Assembly (NCBI GenBank): GCA_023957775.1
Contig: JAMLGR010000018.1
Coordinates: forward strand, 24,426-88,425
Length of the DNA: 64,000 nt
Direction: 5' to 3'
DNA from: Fimbriimonadaceae bacterium
GTDB lineage: Bacteria; Armatimonadota; Fimbriimonadia; Fimbriimonadales; Fimbriimonadaceae
Made by a program: the position numbers and the translations under genes
The notes under the pieces: model-generated
What the model was told of the DNA's origin: nothing
Seen by the model: the letters and a program-made list of their open reading frames with translations, nothing else
Databases searched by the model: none
Shown: in pieces, positions 33,238 through 41,255 of the stretch
How the letters are laid out: each line of letters starts with the position of its first letter
How positions within the stretch are numbered: position 1 is the first letter of the stretch

Positions 33238-33266
33238 TTGACAGGGAGCTGTCAGTTTGGTAGCAT
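33238..33266 (+). promoter_or_regulatory. topA promoter TTGACA-N17-TAGCAT, overlapped by inverted repeat
   Basis: TTGACA at 33238-33243 and TAGCAT at 33261-33266 are separated by 17 bases, the cleanest sigma-70-type promoter in the window. A perfect repeat TGACAG-GGAG-CTGTCA (33239-33254) covers the -35 box and could bind a repressor. The start of topA is 66 bases downstream. Confidence 0.65.
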
Positions 33267-33331
33267 CGCCGTCCGTAGACCCATGGAACCTTTCGGCGGC
33301 GGCGTCGATCTCAGGTTGTCGGGTACCGCCT

Positions 33332-36034
33332 ATGTCCAAGAAACTTGTCATCGTCGAATCGCCGGCCAAGGCCAAAACCATCGCCGGCTACCTGGGCTCC
33401 GACTACGAGGTCGAGGCCAGCATCGGCCATATCCGAGACCTGCCGCTGAACGGCAAGAGTCTTCCCGAGGCGATTCGAAAGGAGTGGTGGGCGGATTACG
33501 CGGTCAACGTGGACGAGGGTTTCGAGCCTATCTACGAGGTTCCCGCCGAGAAGAAGGCGCAGGTTCAGAAGCTGCGGGCGGCGATGAAAGGGAAAGACAC
33601 GCTCGTGCTCGCCACGGACGAAGACCGCGAGGGCGAGAGCATCTCCTGGCACCTCCTGCAGGTTCTGAAACCGGCCAAGGGCGTGGACGTCAAGCGGATC
33701 GCCTTCCACGAGATCACGAAGGAGGCCATCCACGCGGCGCTGCGCAATCCGCGCGATCTGGACGACGGGCTCGTGGAGGCGCAGGAGGCGCGGCGGATCC
33801 TGGACCGGCTCTACGGCTATGCGCTGTCGCCCGTGCTCTGGACCAAGATCGGCGGCGCCTTGAGTGCGGGGCGCGTGCAAAGCCCCGCGGTGAAACTGAT
33901 CGTCGAGCGCGAACTCCAGCGGCGCGACTTTCGCCGGGCCGGCTACTGGGACCTCAAGGCGACGCTCAAGGCGGAGGACGGCACCTTCGAGGCGGAGCTG
34001 CGCACCCTGGACGGGCAGCGGGTCGCCAACGGGAAGGACTTCGACCCCCACACCGGGGCGCTCAAGGACGATCGGGCGCTGCTCTTGTCCGAGGCCGATG
34101 CCGCCGCCCTGGCGGACGGGGCGCGAACGGCTCGCCCCTGGACCGTTTCCAAGCTCGAGACCGAGGAGGGCCGCGAGAAGCCGCCGCCCCCCTTCATGAC
34201 CACCACCCTCCAGCAGGAGGCGAACCGAAAGCTGCGATTCTCCGCGGACCGCACGATGCGCGTCGCCCAAACCCTGTACGAAGGCGTCGAGATGGGCGGC
34301 GAGCGCGTGGGTCTGATCACCTACATGCGCACCGACAGCTTGACCCTGTCCCAGACGGCCCTCGACCAGACCAGAGCGGCGATCGAGAAGCTCTACGGGG
34401 CGAACTACCTGCCGGACAAGCCCGTCCGCTACGCGTCGAAGGTCCGCAACGCCCAGGAGGCGCACGAGGCCATCCGTCCCACCGATGCCCTCCGACGTCC
34501 CGAAGACGTCTCCCGCCACCTCAACGAGGATCAGCGGAAGCTGTACGAGCTGATCTGGAAGCGCACGGTCGCGTGCCAGATGGCCCAGGCGCGGGTTCTG
34601 CGCACCTCGGTCGAAGTGAAGGTGGACGCGGGCGGCAAGGACCTGCGGTTCGCCGCGCGGGGCCGCCAGATCCTCTTCGACGGTTTTCTTCGCGCCTACG
34701 TCGAGGGTTCGGACGATCCCGAGGCGGAGCTCGAGGGCACCGAACGGCGGTTGCCGGCGCTGGCCCAAGGCATGGAGTTGGAGCCCGTCGACGTCGGCGC
34801 CGCGGGGCACGAGACGCGACCGCCGTCCCGCTACACGGACGCCTCGCTGATCAAAAAGCTCGAGGAGCTGGGGATCGGCCGGCCGAGCACCTACGCGTCG
34901 ATCATCAGCGTGATCGTGGATCGCGGCTACGTGCGCAAGTCCGGTCGGGAGCTGATCCCCTCGTTCAAGGCGTTCCTCACCGTCCACCTCCTCGACGAGA
35001 ATTTTGGCGAGTTCATGGAGCTGGGATTCACGGCTCAGATGGACGAGTCGCTCGACGAGATCGCGGGGGGCCGTCTGGATTCGAAGAAGTACCTCGGCGA
35101 GTTCTTCTTCGGCACCGACGCGCATCCGGGGCTTAAGCCCGCCGTGGACGAACGCAAGCGCGCGATTCCATTCCCCGTATACGAGATCGGTCGGCACCCC
35201 GAGCTGGACGTCCCGATCGTCGTTCGGATCGGGAAGGATGGCGGGGCGTTTCTCCAAGTGGAAACCGAATCGGGGAAGAAGTACGCCAACGTGCCCGAGG
35301 ACCTCGCGCCCGCGGATCTCACCGTCGACAAGGCGCTCGAACTGTTCGAGCAGAAGGCCGGGGCGCCGATCGAAATGGGTACGCACCCCGACACCGGCAA
35401 GAAACTCTTCTTGAAGCAGGGAAGGGACGGGTTCTACATCGAGGTCGAGCGCGACCCGGTCCCCGCCGCTCCAGCGGAAGGGGCGCCCAAGAAGGGACGC
35501 AAGAAGACCGACGAAAAGGCGAAACCGGTGTGGATCTCGGTGCCGCGCGGCATCGATCCGCGCGAACTGCCCCGCGAGGAGCTGGACGCCCTGTGCCGTC
35601 TTCCGCGCAAGATCGGGGACCACCCCGAAACGGGCGAGCCCGTGATCTTCCGCCTGGGCAAGTTCGGTCCGTACGTCCAGTGCGGCGCCGAGATCCGGAA
35701 CGTGGAGGATTGGCGCAAGGGGCTGACGATGTCCCTGAACGAGGCTCTCGAGGTGCTCGCGCAACCCAAGTTCGCCAAACGGGGCGCCCCCGCGGCCCTG
35801 AAGGAGTTTGGCGCGCTCGAGGGCGCGTCAGGGCCTGTGAAGGTGCTCAGCGGCCGTTTCGGCCCTTACGTGACGGACGGGACGATCAACGCGACCTTGC
35901 CCAAGACGATGGACCCTGAGAGCGTGACCGCGGAAGCCGCGCTCGAACTGTTGCAGAAGAAGGCCGCCGCAGGCCCCTCCACCAAGCGGTTTGGCCGGAA
36001 GAAGGCCGGCCGGAAGCCTGCGAAGAAGAAGTAA
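33332..36034 (+). CDS. topA: DNA topoisomerase I
   Basis: Type IA enzyme relaxing negative supercoils, 900 residues. The Toprim domain starts at VIVESPAKAKTIAGYLG with DEDREGESISWHLLQ, and the catalytic Tyr is in GLITYMRTDSLTLSQ. The C-terminal 300 residues contain three repeat units (KYANVPEDLAP, PYVQCGAEIRN, PYVTDGTINATLP), the zinc-free Topo_C type seen in many non-enteric bacteria, not the Cys4 zinc fingers of E. coli. ATG 33332 is the natural start; longer in-frame reading exists upstream but lacks conservation. A basic KKAGRKPAKKK tail ends the protein. Confidence 0.97.
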   Translation: MSKKLVIVESPAKAKTIAGYLGSDYEVEASIGHIRDLPLNGKSLPEAIRKEWWADYAVNVDEGFEPIYEVPAEKKAQVQKLRAAMKGKDTLVLATDEDREGESISWHLLQVLKPAKGVDVKRIAFHEITKEAIHAALRNPRDLDDGLVEAQEARRILDRLYGYALSPVLWTKIGGALSAGRVQSPAVKLIVERELQRRDFRRAGYWDLKATLKAEDGTFEAELRTLDGQRVANGKDFDPHTGALKDDRALLLSEADAAALADGARTARPWTVSKLETEEGREKPPPPFMTTTLQQEANRKLRFSADRTMRVAQTLYEGVEMGGERVGLITYMRTDSLTLSQTALDQTRAAIEKLYGANYLPDKPVRYASKVRNAQEAHEAIRPTDALRRPEDVSRHLNEDQRKLYELIWKRTVACQMAQARVLRTSVEVKVDAGGKDLRFAARGRQILFDGFLRAYVEGSDDPEAELEGTERRLPALAQGMELEPVDVGAAGHETRPPSRYTDASLIKKLEELGIGRPSTYASIISVIVDRGYVRKSGRELIPSFKAFLTVHLLDENFGEFMELGFTAQMDESLDEIAGGRLDSKKYLGEFFFGTDAHPGLKPAVDERKRAIPFPVYEIGRHPELDVPIVVRIGKDGGAFLQVETESGKKYANVPEDLAPADLTVDKALELFEQKAGAPIEMGTHPDTGKKLFLKQGRDGFYIEVERDPVPAAPAEGAPKKGRKKTDEKAKPVWISVPRGIDPRELPREELDALCRLPRKIGDHPETGEPVIFRLGKFGPYVQCGAEIRNVEDWRKGLTMSLNEALEVLAQPKFAKRGAPAALKEFGALEGASGPVKVLSGRFGPYVTDGTINATLPKTMDPESVTAEAALELLQKKAAAGPSTKRFGRKKAGRKPAKKK

Positions 36035-36035
36035 T

Positions 36036-36108
36036 GATTCGTTTGTCGTCTATCGTCTATCGTTCATCGGGTTCCGGACGACAAACGATCAACGACAAAC
36101 GACCAACG
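36036..36108. repeat. Inverted pair of ACGAYMA-type heptad repeats
   Basis: Left arm ATTCGTTTGTCGTCTATCGT (36037 on) with further TATCGTTCATCGG, then a short GTTCCGG spacer, then right arm ACGACAAACGATCAACGACA ending ACCAACG. The arms are imperfectly complementary (CGTTTGTCGT pairs with ACGACAAACG), so RNA from either strand could fold into a long hairpin. It sits exactly between the convergent topA and ppa ends and may act as a bidirectional terminator. Confidence 0.75.
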
Positions 36109-36110
36109 CC

Positions 36111-36620
36111 TCAGAGATCCGTCCGGAACTCCTGAATGAGCTTGGTGGCGAGCGCGGCGTCGTTCCAGCCGAGCACCTCCACGGATTTCTCCTCGAGGGT
36201 TTTGTACACCTCGAAGAAGTGGATGATCTCTTTGCGCGTGTGCTCCTGGAGGTCGTTGATCGATTTCCGGAACGAGTAGCGCGGGTCCTTCGTGGCGACG
36301 CAGAGGATCTTCTCGTCCGAGCCCTTCTCGTCGCGCATCTCGAGCACGCCGATGGCTTTGACTTCGACCACGCAACCCGGGAACGTGGGGTGCGACACGA
36401 GGACGAGGGCGTCCAACGGGTCGCCGTCGCCATAGAGCGTCTGGGGGATATAGCCGTAATCGAAGGGGTAGAAGAGCGGGGAGTAGAGCACGCGATCGAG
36501 CTTGATCACCCCGGTCTTCTGATCGACCTCGTACTTGTTGGTGCTCCCCTTGGGGATTTCGATCACCGTGTTGAAGACAAGGGGGGCGTTCTCGCCGATC
36601 GGGACTTCCAAGAGTGACAT
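36111..36620 (-). CDS. ppa: Inorganic pyrophosphatase
   Basis: Family I soluble pyrophosphatase, 169 residues. Signature residues are intact: EIPKGSTNKYEVD, DRVLYSPLFYPFDYGYIPQT, and the metal-binding DGDPLDALVLVS. It removes PPi made in biosynthesis. ATG 36620 was selected as a standard start; TATCCT lies eight bases upstream. It is convergent with topA. Confidence 0.96.
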   Translation of the reverse strand: MSLLEVPIGENAPLVFNTVIEIPKGSTNKYEVDQKTGVIKLDRVLYSPLFYPFDYGYIPQTLYGDGDPLDALVLVSHPTFPGCVVEVKAIGVLEMRDEKGSDEKILCVATKDPRYSFRKSINDLQEHTRKEIIHFFEVYKTLEEKSVEVLGWNDAALATKLIQEFRTDL

Positions 36621-36646
36621 CCGCACCAAGGATACCGGGCATGAAG

Positions 36647-36678
36647 AAGCCCCGGTTGCCATACGGCCACCGGGGCTT
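36647..36678 (-). terminator. Hairpin AAGCCCCGGT/ACCGGGGCTT
   Basis: A perfect 10-bp stem with a 12-base loop between the stop of the YHS lipoprotein gene and the start of ppa, both on the minus strand. Read in that strand, the stem is followed by TCTTC, a modest T-run. It probably ends the lipoprotein transcript. Confidence 0.6.
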
Positions 36679-36695
36679 GCCGAAATCCGCTCGCC

Positions 36696-37067
36696 CTACT
36701 TCTTGGCGATGTACTTCTGAGGATCGGCCTTGAAGTCCTCGGGGCAGCCGTCGCAGCAGAAGTAGTAACGCTTCCCGTCCACGTCCTGGTAGCCGACGGC
36801 CTTGGTCTTGTCCTTGATCACGGTGCCCATGACGGGGCACACGATCTCGCCCTTGTCGTTGGTGTAGTCCACCACGCTGGCGTTCTGCATGCCATCGTCC
36901 GGCTTCGCAACGGGTGCGTCCACGGCGGGGGCGTTCATGGCGCCGGTTTCCGTCTTCGTGGTCGCCGGAGCCGCGGGCTCGGGCTCGGCGCTCTTTTCAC
37001 CGCACCCGACCAGGGTGAATCCGACGATTCCAGCGGCCAGCGCCGCCATCCAAATCGAATGTCTCAT
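36696..37067 (-). CDS. Lipoprotein with YHS/TRASH-like metal-binding domain
   Basis: A 123-residue protein with lipoprotein signal (MRHSIWMAALAAGIVGFTLV then GCGEKS, lipobox Cys at residue 22), a 40-residue Pro/Ala-rich linker and a compact C-terminal domain. The domain has CPVMGTVIKDKTKAVGYQDV and RYYFCCDGCPEDFKADPQKY. This is the pattern of YHS/TRASH domains, which bind copper or other metal ions through the cysteines. A periplasmic metal chaperone or sensor role is inferred. A GGAGAAC ribosome site lies upstream. Confidence 0.8.
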   Translation of the reverse strand: MRHSIWMAALAAGIVGFTLVGCGEKSAEPEPAAPATTKTETGAMNAPAVDAPVAKPDDGMQNASVVDYTNDKGEIVCPVMGTVIKDKTKAVGYQDVDGKRYYFCCDGCPEDFKADPQKYIAKK

Positions 37068-37185
37068 AGTGTTCTCCTGTTGTGGGCTGGGGCCCAGTTG
37101 TCGTACGTCCCCCGTGCTCAATCCGCTCACTCTTGTTTGTTTTGACGGTGGGGGAATGATGGGTGTCAGGGTCCGAGCGAACCGT

Positions 37186-38562
37186 TCACACCATTTTGCC
37201 ACGGAGTCCCCAGAGTTGGGCGCCCGTGGTGTGCACCCGCACGAGTTGGCCCCGCTCGGCCGTGCCGGGAAAGTGCACCATCTTGAACTCTCGCGAGTAT
37301 CCCTGAAGCACTTCTGGGTTCTTGGGAGAAGGGCCCTCGACGAGGACCTCGACGTCCCGCCCCACCCACGACTCGTTGATCTCGCACGAGATCGCGTTCT
37401 GCACGTCGATGAGCTTCTGCAGGCGGGCCTTCTTCAAGGGCGCGGGCACCTGCTCCATCGTCGCGGCGGGGGTTCCCGGCCGGGGCGAGTACGCGAACAT
37501 GAACGCCCCGTCGAACCGGACCCTACGCACGACGTCGAGCGTGGCCTCGAACTCCTCGTCGGTTTCGCCCGGGAAGCCGACGATGATGTCGGTGGTGATC
37601 CCGATCGACGGCACCGCGGACCGCATGGCGGCGACGATTTCGAGGTAGCTCTCGACCGAATAGAGCCTCCGCATCCGTTTGAGCATCGCGTCGTGCCCCG
37701 ATTGCAGCGGCAGGTGGCAGTGCTCCATGACCTGGGGGCAATCCCGGATCGTCTCGATGAGGTCGGACGTGAAGTCGCGCGGATAGGGGCTCGTGTAGCG
37801 GATGCGTTCGAGGCCGGGGACGCCCGAGAGCAGCCGCAGGAGTTTGCTGAAGGGCACGTTGCCTTCGGCGAGGTTCTTCCCGTAGCTGTTCACGGTCTGG
37901 CCGAGCAGGGTGACTTCGCGGGTCCCGCGCGCCGCGAGCTCCCGCACCTCGGCGACGATCTCCTCGGTGGGCCGGCTGCGTTCGCGCCCTCGCGTCGTGG
38001 GCACGATGCAGAACGTGCAGAACTTGTCGCACCCGTACTGGATGGGCACAAACGCCTTCAGCTTCGCATCGCGCCCGACCGCCCGCCGCGGAAGATCCGT
38101 CACGACGGCCCCTTTGCGCGCCGGCAGGTCGAGGCGCTTGGCGAACCGCCGTGTTTGGGCGGCCTCTTCGACGAGTCCGGGGATCTGGTTGATCTGCCCC
38201 GTGCCGACCACGAAGTCCACGAAGGGGTTCCGCCGGCGAATCTCGTCGGCGCGAAGCTGTGCCATGCACCCGCAAACCCCGACGATGATCTCGGGCCGCT
38301 CGCGCTTGAGTTCCGCCAGCTCGCCGAGCAGGGAGAACGCCTTGTCCTCGGGCTTGCGGCGCACGCTGCACGTGTTGAGCAGGATGACGTGGGCCTTGGC
38401 GATCGTCGAAGCGGGGGTGAAGCCGATCTCCCGAAGGTAGAGCCCGATCTGCTCGCTGTCCTCCTCGTTCATCTGGCAGCCCCACGTCTGCACGAAGAAC
38501 GTGCCGCGGGACTTGCCGCCTCGCGGCGCAAGGGTCTGGGGGCGAAGGAGGGTCTGGGACAT
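37186..38562 (-). CDS. miaB: tRNA-2-methylthio-N6-dimethylallyladenosine synthase MiaB
   Basis: Radical SAM methylthiotransferase acting at A37 of tRNA, 458 residues. The N-terminal UPF0004 domain has three cluster-binding Cys in FVQTWGCQMNEEDSEQ, LLNTCSVRRKPEDK and GVCGCMAQ. The radical SAM motif is YGCDKFCTFCIVPTTRG, and a C-terminal TRAM domain follows from about residue 385. GMTTDIIVGFPGET-type segment TTDIIVGFPGETDEEF and LQSGHDAMLKRMRR identify MiaB. ATG 38562 was chosen as the standard start. Confidence 0.96.
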   Translation of the reverse strand: MSQTLLRPQTLAPRGGKSRGTFFVQTWGCQMNEEDSEQIGLYLREIGFTPASTIAKAHVILLNTCSVRRKPEDKAFSLLGELAELKRERPEIIVGVCGCMAQLRADEIRRRNPFVDFVVGTGQINQIPGLVEEAAQTRRFAKRLDLPARKGAVVTDLPRRAVGRDAKLKAFVPIQYGCDKFCTFCIVPTTRGRERSRPTEEIVAEVRELAARGTREVTLLGQTVNSYGKNLAEGNVPFSKLLRLLSGVPGLERIRYTSPYPRDFTSDLIETIRDCPQVMEHCHLPLQSGHDAMLKRMRRLYSVESYLEIVAAMRSAVPSIGITTDIIVGFPGETDEEFEATLDVVRRVRFDGAFMFAYSPRPGTPAATMEQVPAPLKKARLQKLIDVQNAISCEINESWVGRDVEVLVEGPSPKNPEVLQGYSREFKMVHFPGTAERGQLVRVHTTGAQLWGLRGKMV

Positions 38563-38688
38563 CGGCGTGAAGGGAATCAGGATACCGCCGGGCGATTCGG
38601 GAACGACCCGGTCCCCGGGTTCGTTGCACCTGTCCGAGCCGTTCGTTCGGACCTTGGAGACCCCTCCGGCAGGCGAGGGACGCCCGGC

Positions 38689-38694
38689 TATAAT
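38689..38694 (+). promoter_or_regulatory. -10 box TATAAT, leaderless-type
   Basis: A perfect TATAAT ends seven bases before the GTG start at 38702, so the transcript should start at or next to the start codon. No convincing -35 box was seen at 17 bases. Confidence 0.6.
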
Positions 38695-38701
38695 CAAGCC
38701 C

Positions 38702-39865
38702 GTGACTCTTACCCAGTGGAATCGCATCACGCTCGTCCTGGCATTTGCAGGCCTGTTCGTCGCAGGTGTGCTGAGCCTGTCGCACGTGCTGAACATCGTT
38801 CCGCCGTGCGGCGCCTCGGGCGGTTGCGAAACCGTCGCGAACCATCCCAGCTCCAAGTGGTTCGGGGTTCCCGTGGCCTACTTCGGGTTTCTCGCGTACC
38901 TCGTACTGGGCGCGCTGGGGGCCGCGCGCTCGTACCAGGGGGTCGGGCGGTCCCGCAGACTCATCGCCGTCGGTTACGCGCTCTCCGCGGTGGGCACCGT
39001 CGTGAGTCTGGTGCTCACGTTCTACGCGATCAGCGTGATCCGGGCCACGTGCCTCTGGTGCCTTGCGTCGGCGGGGATCATGGTGCTGAACATGGCCGCG
39101 TACGCGATCCTGGCCCAGCGTGCGGCGGACGTCAAGCCCGACGAGGCCGGCCCCGACGCGAACGACGCGGGTACGACGTTTGACTTCAAGCTGCTGGTCG
39201 GGCTCGGGCTCGCGCTCCTCGTTTCGCTTGGCATGATGAGCGCGAGCATGGACTCGCGTTCCAAACTGGCCGCGTTCGACAAGAAGGGGATGGCGTCTCT
39301 GACAGCCGCCGACTTCGCCCCCGAAGGGGTGCACGCCCTGGGGCCCGTGGACGCGCCGATCACCATCGTCGAGTTCGGCGATCTGATGTGCCACGCGTGC
39401 CGGTCGTCGTTCCCCGAGGTCCGGGCGTTCCAGCAGGAGCATCCGACCAAGGTCCGCTGGATCTACCGGCACTACCCGCTGTACCAAAACCCCTCGCACC
39501 AGCTCAGCCTCCCCGCGGCGTTCATCGCCGAGTACGCGTCCGAAACGGGCAAGTTCTGGCAGGCGCTCGAGATGATCTACGGCGGCGAGTCGGAGCCGCA
39601 GACCGTCGAGGAGCTCTTCGCGATGGCCCAAGCGCTGAATTTGAACGTCGAGGACCTCAAGAAGCGCATGGACGATTCGAACGATCCCATCTACGCGCGC
39701 ATCCAGGCCGACCTGAAGATCGCGAACGACGCGGGCTTCATGGAGACGCCGACGTTCGCGTTGATTCAGCCCGGAAAGGAGATCGCCGTCGCCAACGCGC
39801 GCTCCCTCTCGGTCTTTCTGGCCGAGGACGACGTCCAGAAAGTGCTCAAGGGCGATGGCGGCTAG
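38702..39865 (+). CDS. VKOR-DsbA fusion (disulfide-forming membrane protein)
   Basis: A 387-residue fusion. Residues 1-140 form the VKOR-like membrane domain: the loop Cys pair C36/C42 (VPPCGASGGCETV) and redox motif CLWC at 117-120. Next comes a DsbA-like thioredoxin domain from about residue 205 with C230-H-A-C233 (EFGDLMCHACRSSF) and cis-Pro in FMETPTFAL. VKOR reoxidises the thioredoxin partner using quinone, so the protein could make disulfides in exported proteins on its own. GTG 38702 was chosen because the first membrane helix follows it. It overlaps mnmA by 11 bases. Confidence 0.92.
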   Translation: MTLTQWNRITLVLAFAGLFVAGVLSLSHVLNIVPPCGASGGCETVANHPSSKWFGVPVAYFGFLAYLVLGALGAARSYQGVGRSRRLIAVGYALSAVGTVVSLVLTFYAISVIRATCLWCLASAGIMVLNMAAYAILAQRAADVKPDEAGPDANDAGTTFDFKLLVGLGLALLVSLGMMSASMDSRSKLAAFDKKGMASLTAADFAPEGVHALGPVDAPITIVEFGDLMCHACRSSFPEVRAFQQEHPTKVRWIYRHYPLYQNPSHQLSLPAAFIAEYASETGKFWQALEMIYGGESEPQTVEELFAMAQALNLNVEDLKKRMDDSNDPIYARIQADLKIANDAGFMETPTFALIQPGKEIAVANARSLSVFLAEDDVQKVLKGDGG

Positions 39866-40958
39866 GCGTCGGCAGATCCTCGTCGCCATGTCGGGCGGGG
39901 TGGACTCCAGCGTGGCCGCGGCGTTGCTCGCGCGCCGAGGCCACGACGTGGTCGGGGTCACGATGCAGATTTGGCAGGAGAGCCAGACGGACCCTCGCCA
40001 TGCGGGGTGCTGCTCGCTGGGCGCGGTGGAGGACGCGCGCCGCGTGGCGCGGCACATCGGAATCCCCCACTACGTGGTGAACTTCCGCGAGGAGTTCCGG
40101 GACTCGGTGATCCGCCACTTTGGAGACGAGTACGCCCGGGGCCGCACGCCGAATCCGTGCGTGGAGTGCAACCGGACCGTGAAGTTCGAGATGCTCCTCG
40201 AGAAGATGCGCGAATTCGGTTGCGAGCAACTGGCGACGGGCCACTACGCCCGAACGCGATTCGACCGGGCAAGCGGCCGCTGGCGCTTGATGCGCGCGCG
40301 AGGCGAGGGCAAGGATCAGAGCTACGTGCTCTACATGCTCGACCAAGCCCAGTTGGGAGTGGCTGCCTTTCCGCTCGGCGAGCTGCGCAACAAGGACGAG
40401 ACTCGGGCGATGGCGAGGGAGTGGGGCCTGGGCGTCGCGGACAAGCCCGACTCGCAGGAGATCTGCTTCGTGAGCGAGGCGGGCGGCTACGTGGAGTTTC
40501 TCAAGCGCACCCGCCCGGAAGTTCTGGAGGCGGGCGAGATGGTGGACGACCGCGGCCGGGTCGTGGGCGAGCACGCCGGCGTGGCCGCGTTCACGGTCGG
40601 CCAGCGCCGCGGCGTTTCGATGGCGGCGCCGGACGGGCGCGCCCTCTACGTGCTGCGCCTCGAACCCGCGAACAACCGGGTGGTGGTCGGCCCGGAGGAG
40701 GCGCTGCTGAGCCGGGAGGTTTTCCTCGAGGACGTGGTGTGGGGAGCGGCTCCTTCCGATGTCGGGCGGCTCCGCGTCCAAGCAAAGATACGGTACAATA
40801 TGGACCCTCGTCCGGCAACTCTGATCGGAGGCTCGACGCCACGAATCGAGTTCGACGAGCCGGTGAAGGCCGTGACCCCAGGGCAGATCGCGGTGGCCTA
40901 CCGAGGCCAGACGGTTGCTGCAGGGGGAATCATCCGGTCCGAGCCGGCGCAGGCCTAG
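39855..40958 (+). CDS. mnmA: tRNA-specific 2-thiouridylase MnmA
   Basis: A 367-residue enzyme thiolating U34 of tRNA-Glu, -Lys and -Gln. The PP-loop is AMSGGVDSSVAAALL; catalytic Cys in NPCVECNRTVKF and in DSQEICFV; conserved ATGHYARTR and GKDQSYVLYML. Its start overlaps the preceding gene by 11 bases, indicating coupling. A functional link to the VKOR-DsbA protein is not evident. Confidence 0.97.
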   Translation: MAARRRQILVAMSGGVDSSVAAALLARRGHDVVGVTMQIWQESQTDPRHAGCCSLGAVEDARRVARHIGIPHYVVNFREEFRDSVIRHFGDEYARGRTPNPCVECNRTVKFEMLLEKMREFGCEQLATGHYARTRFDRASGRWRLMRARGEGKDQSYVLYMLDQAQLGVAAFPLGELRNKDETRAMAREWGLGVADKPDSQEICFVSEAGGYVEFLKRTRPEVLEAGEMVDDRGRVVGEHAGVAAFTVGQRRGVSMAAPDGRALYVLRLEPANNRVVVGPEEALLSREVFLEDVVWGAAPSDVGRLRVQAKIRYNMDPRPATLIGGSTPRIEFDEPVKAVTPGQIAVAYRGQTVAAGGIIRSEPAQA

Positions 40959-40975
40959 GCGCGCGGCTTCGGGCG

Positions 40976-40981
40976 TACAAT
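40976..40981 (+). promoter_or_regulatory. -10 box TACAAT upstream of ytxH-like gene
   Basis: TACAAT lies 28 bases before the ATG at 41010; a short leader containing the GGAGG ribosome site would follow. No good -35 box was found. Confidence 0.35.
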
Positions 40982-41009
40982 GGACGATAAGGAAGAACGG
41001 AGGTTGACA

Positions 41010-41240
41010 ATGAACGATTCCGACGAGAAGAACGCTTTGATCTACATGCTGGCAGGGGTCGGTTTGGGCGCCATCATCGGCGCAGCCGCTGGACTTCTGT
41101 TCGCGCCGAAAGCGGGTCCCGAGACGCGCGAAGAACTCGCGAGCAAGCTGAAGGAGCTGAAGGCGAAGACCGAAGATTGGATCGCCGAGCAGCGGGCCAA
41201 GAAGCACGCCGGCGAGCCGGCCGAGGAAGTGGGCGCCTAA
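41010..41240 (+). CDS. YtxH-family small membrane protein
   Basis: A 76-residue protein with one membrane helix (LIYMLAGVGLGAIIGAAAGL) followed by LFAPKAGPETREELASKLKE and a Lys/Glu amphipathic tail, the YtxH pattern. Such proteins are linked to stress responses but have no firm molecular function. A clear GGAGG (AACGGAGGTTGACA) supports ATG 41010 over an upstream ATG at 40980. It precedes an AI-2E-family permease by 15 bases. Confidence 0.8.
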   Translation: MNDSDEKNALIYMLAGVGLGAIIGAAAGLLFAPKAGPETREELASKLKELKAKTEDWIAEQRAKKHAGEPAEEVGA

Positions 41241-41255
41241 CAGCCCGCCACAGCC

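Noticed and set aside
40794..40799. TACAAT followed by ATGGACC inside mnmA as an internal promoter/start
   Set aside because: It is inside a conserved, uninterrupted MnmA reading and the following in-frame product would have no recognisable domain.
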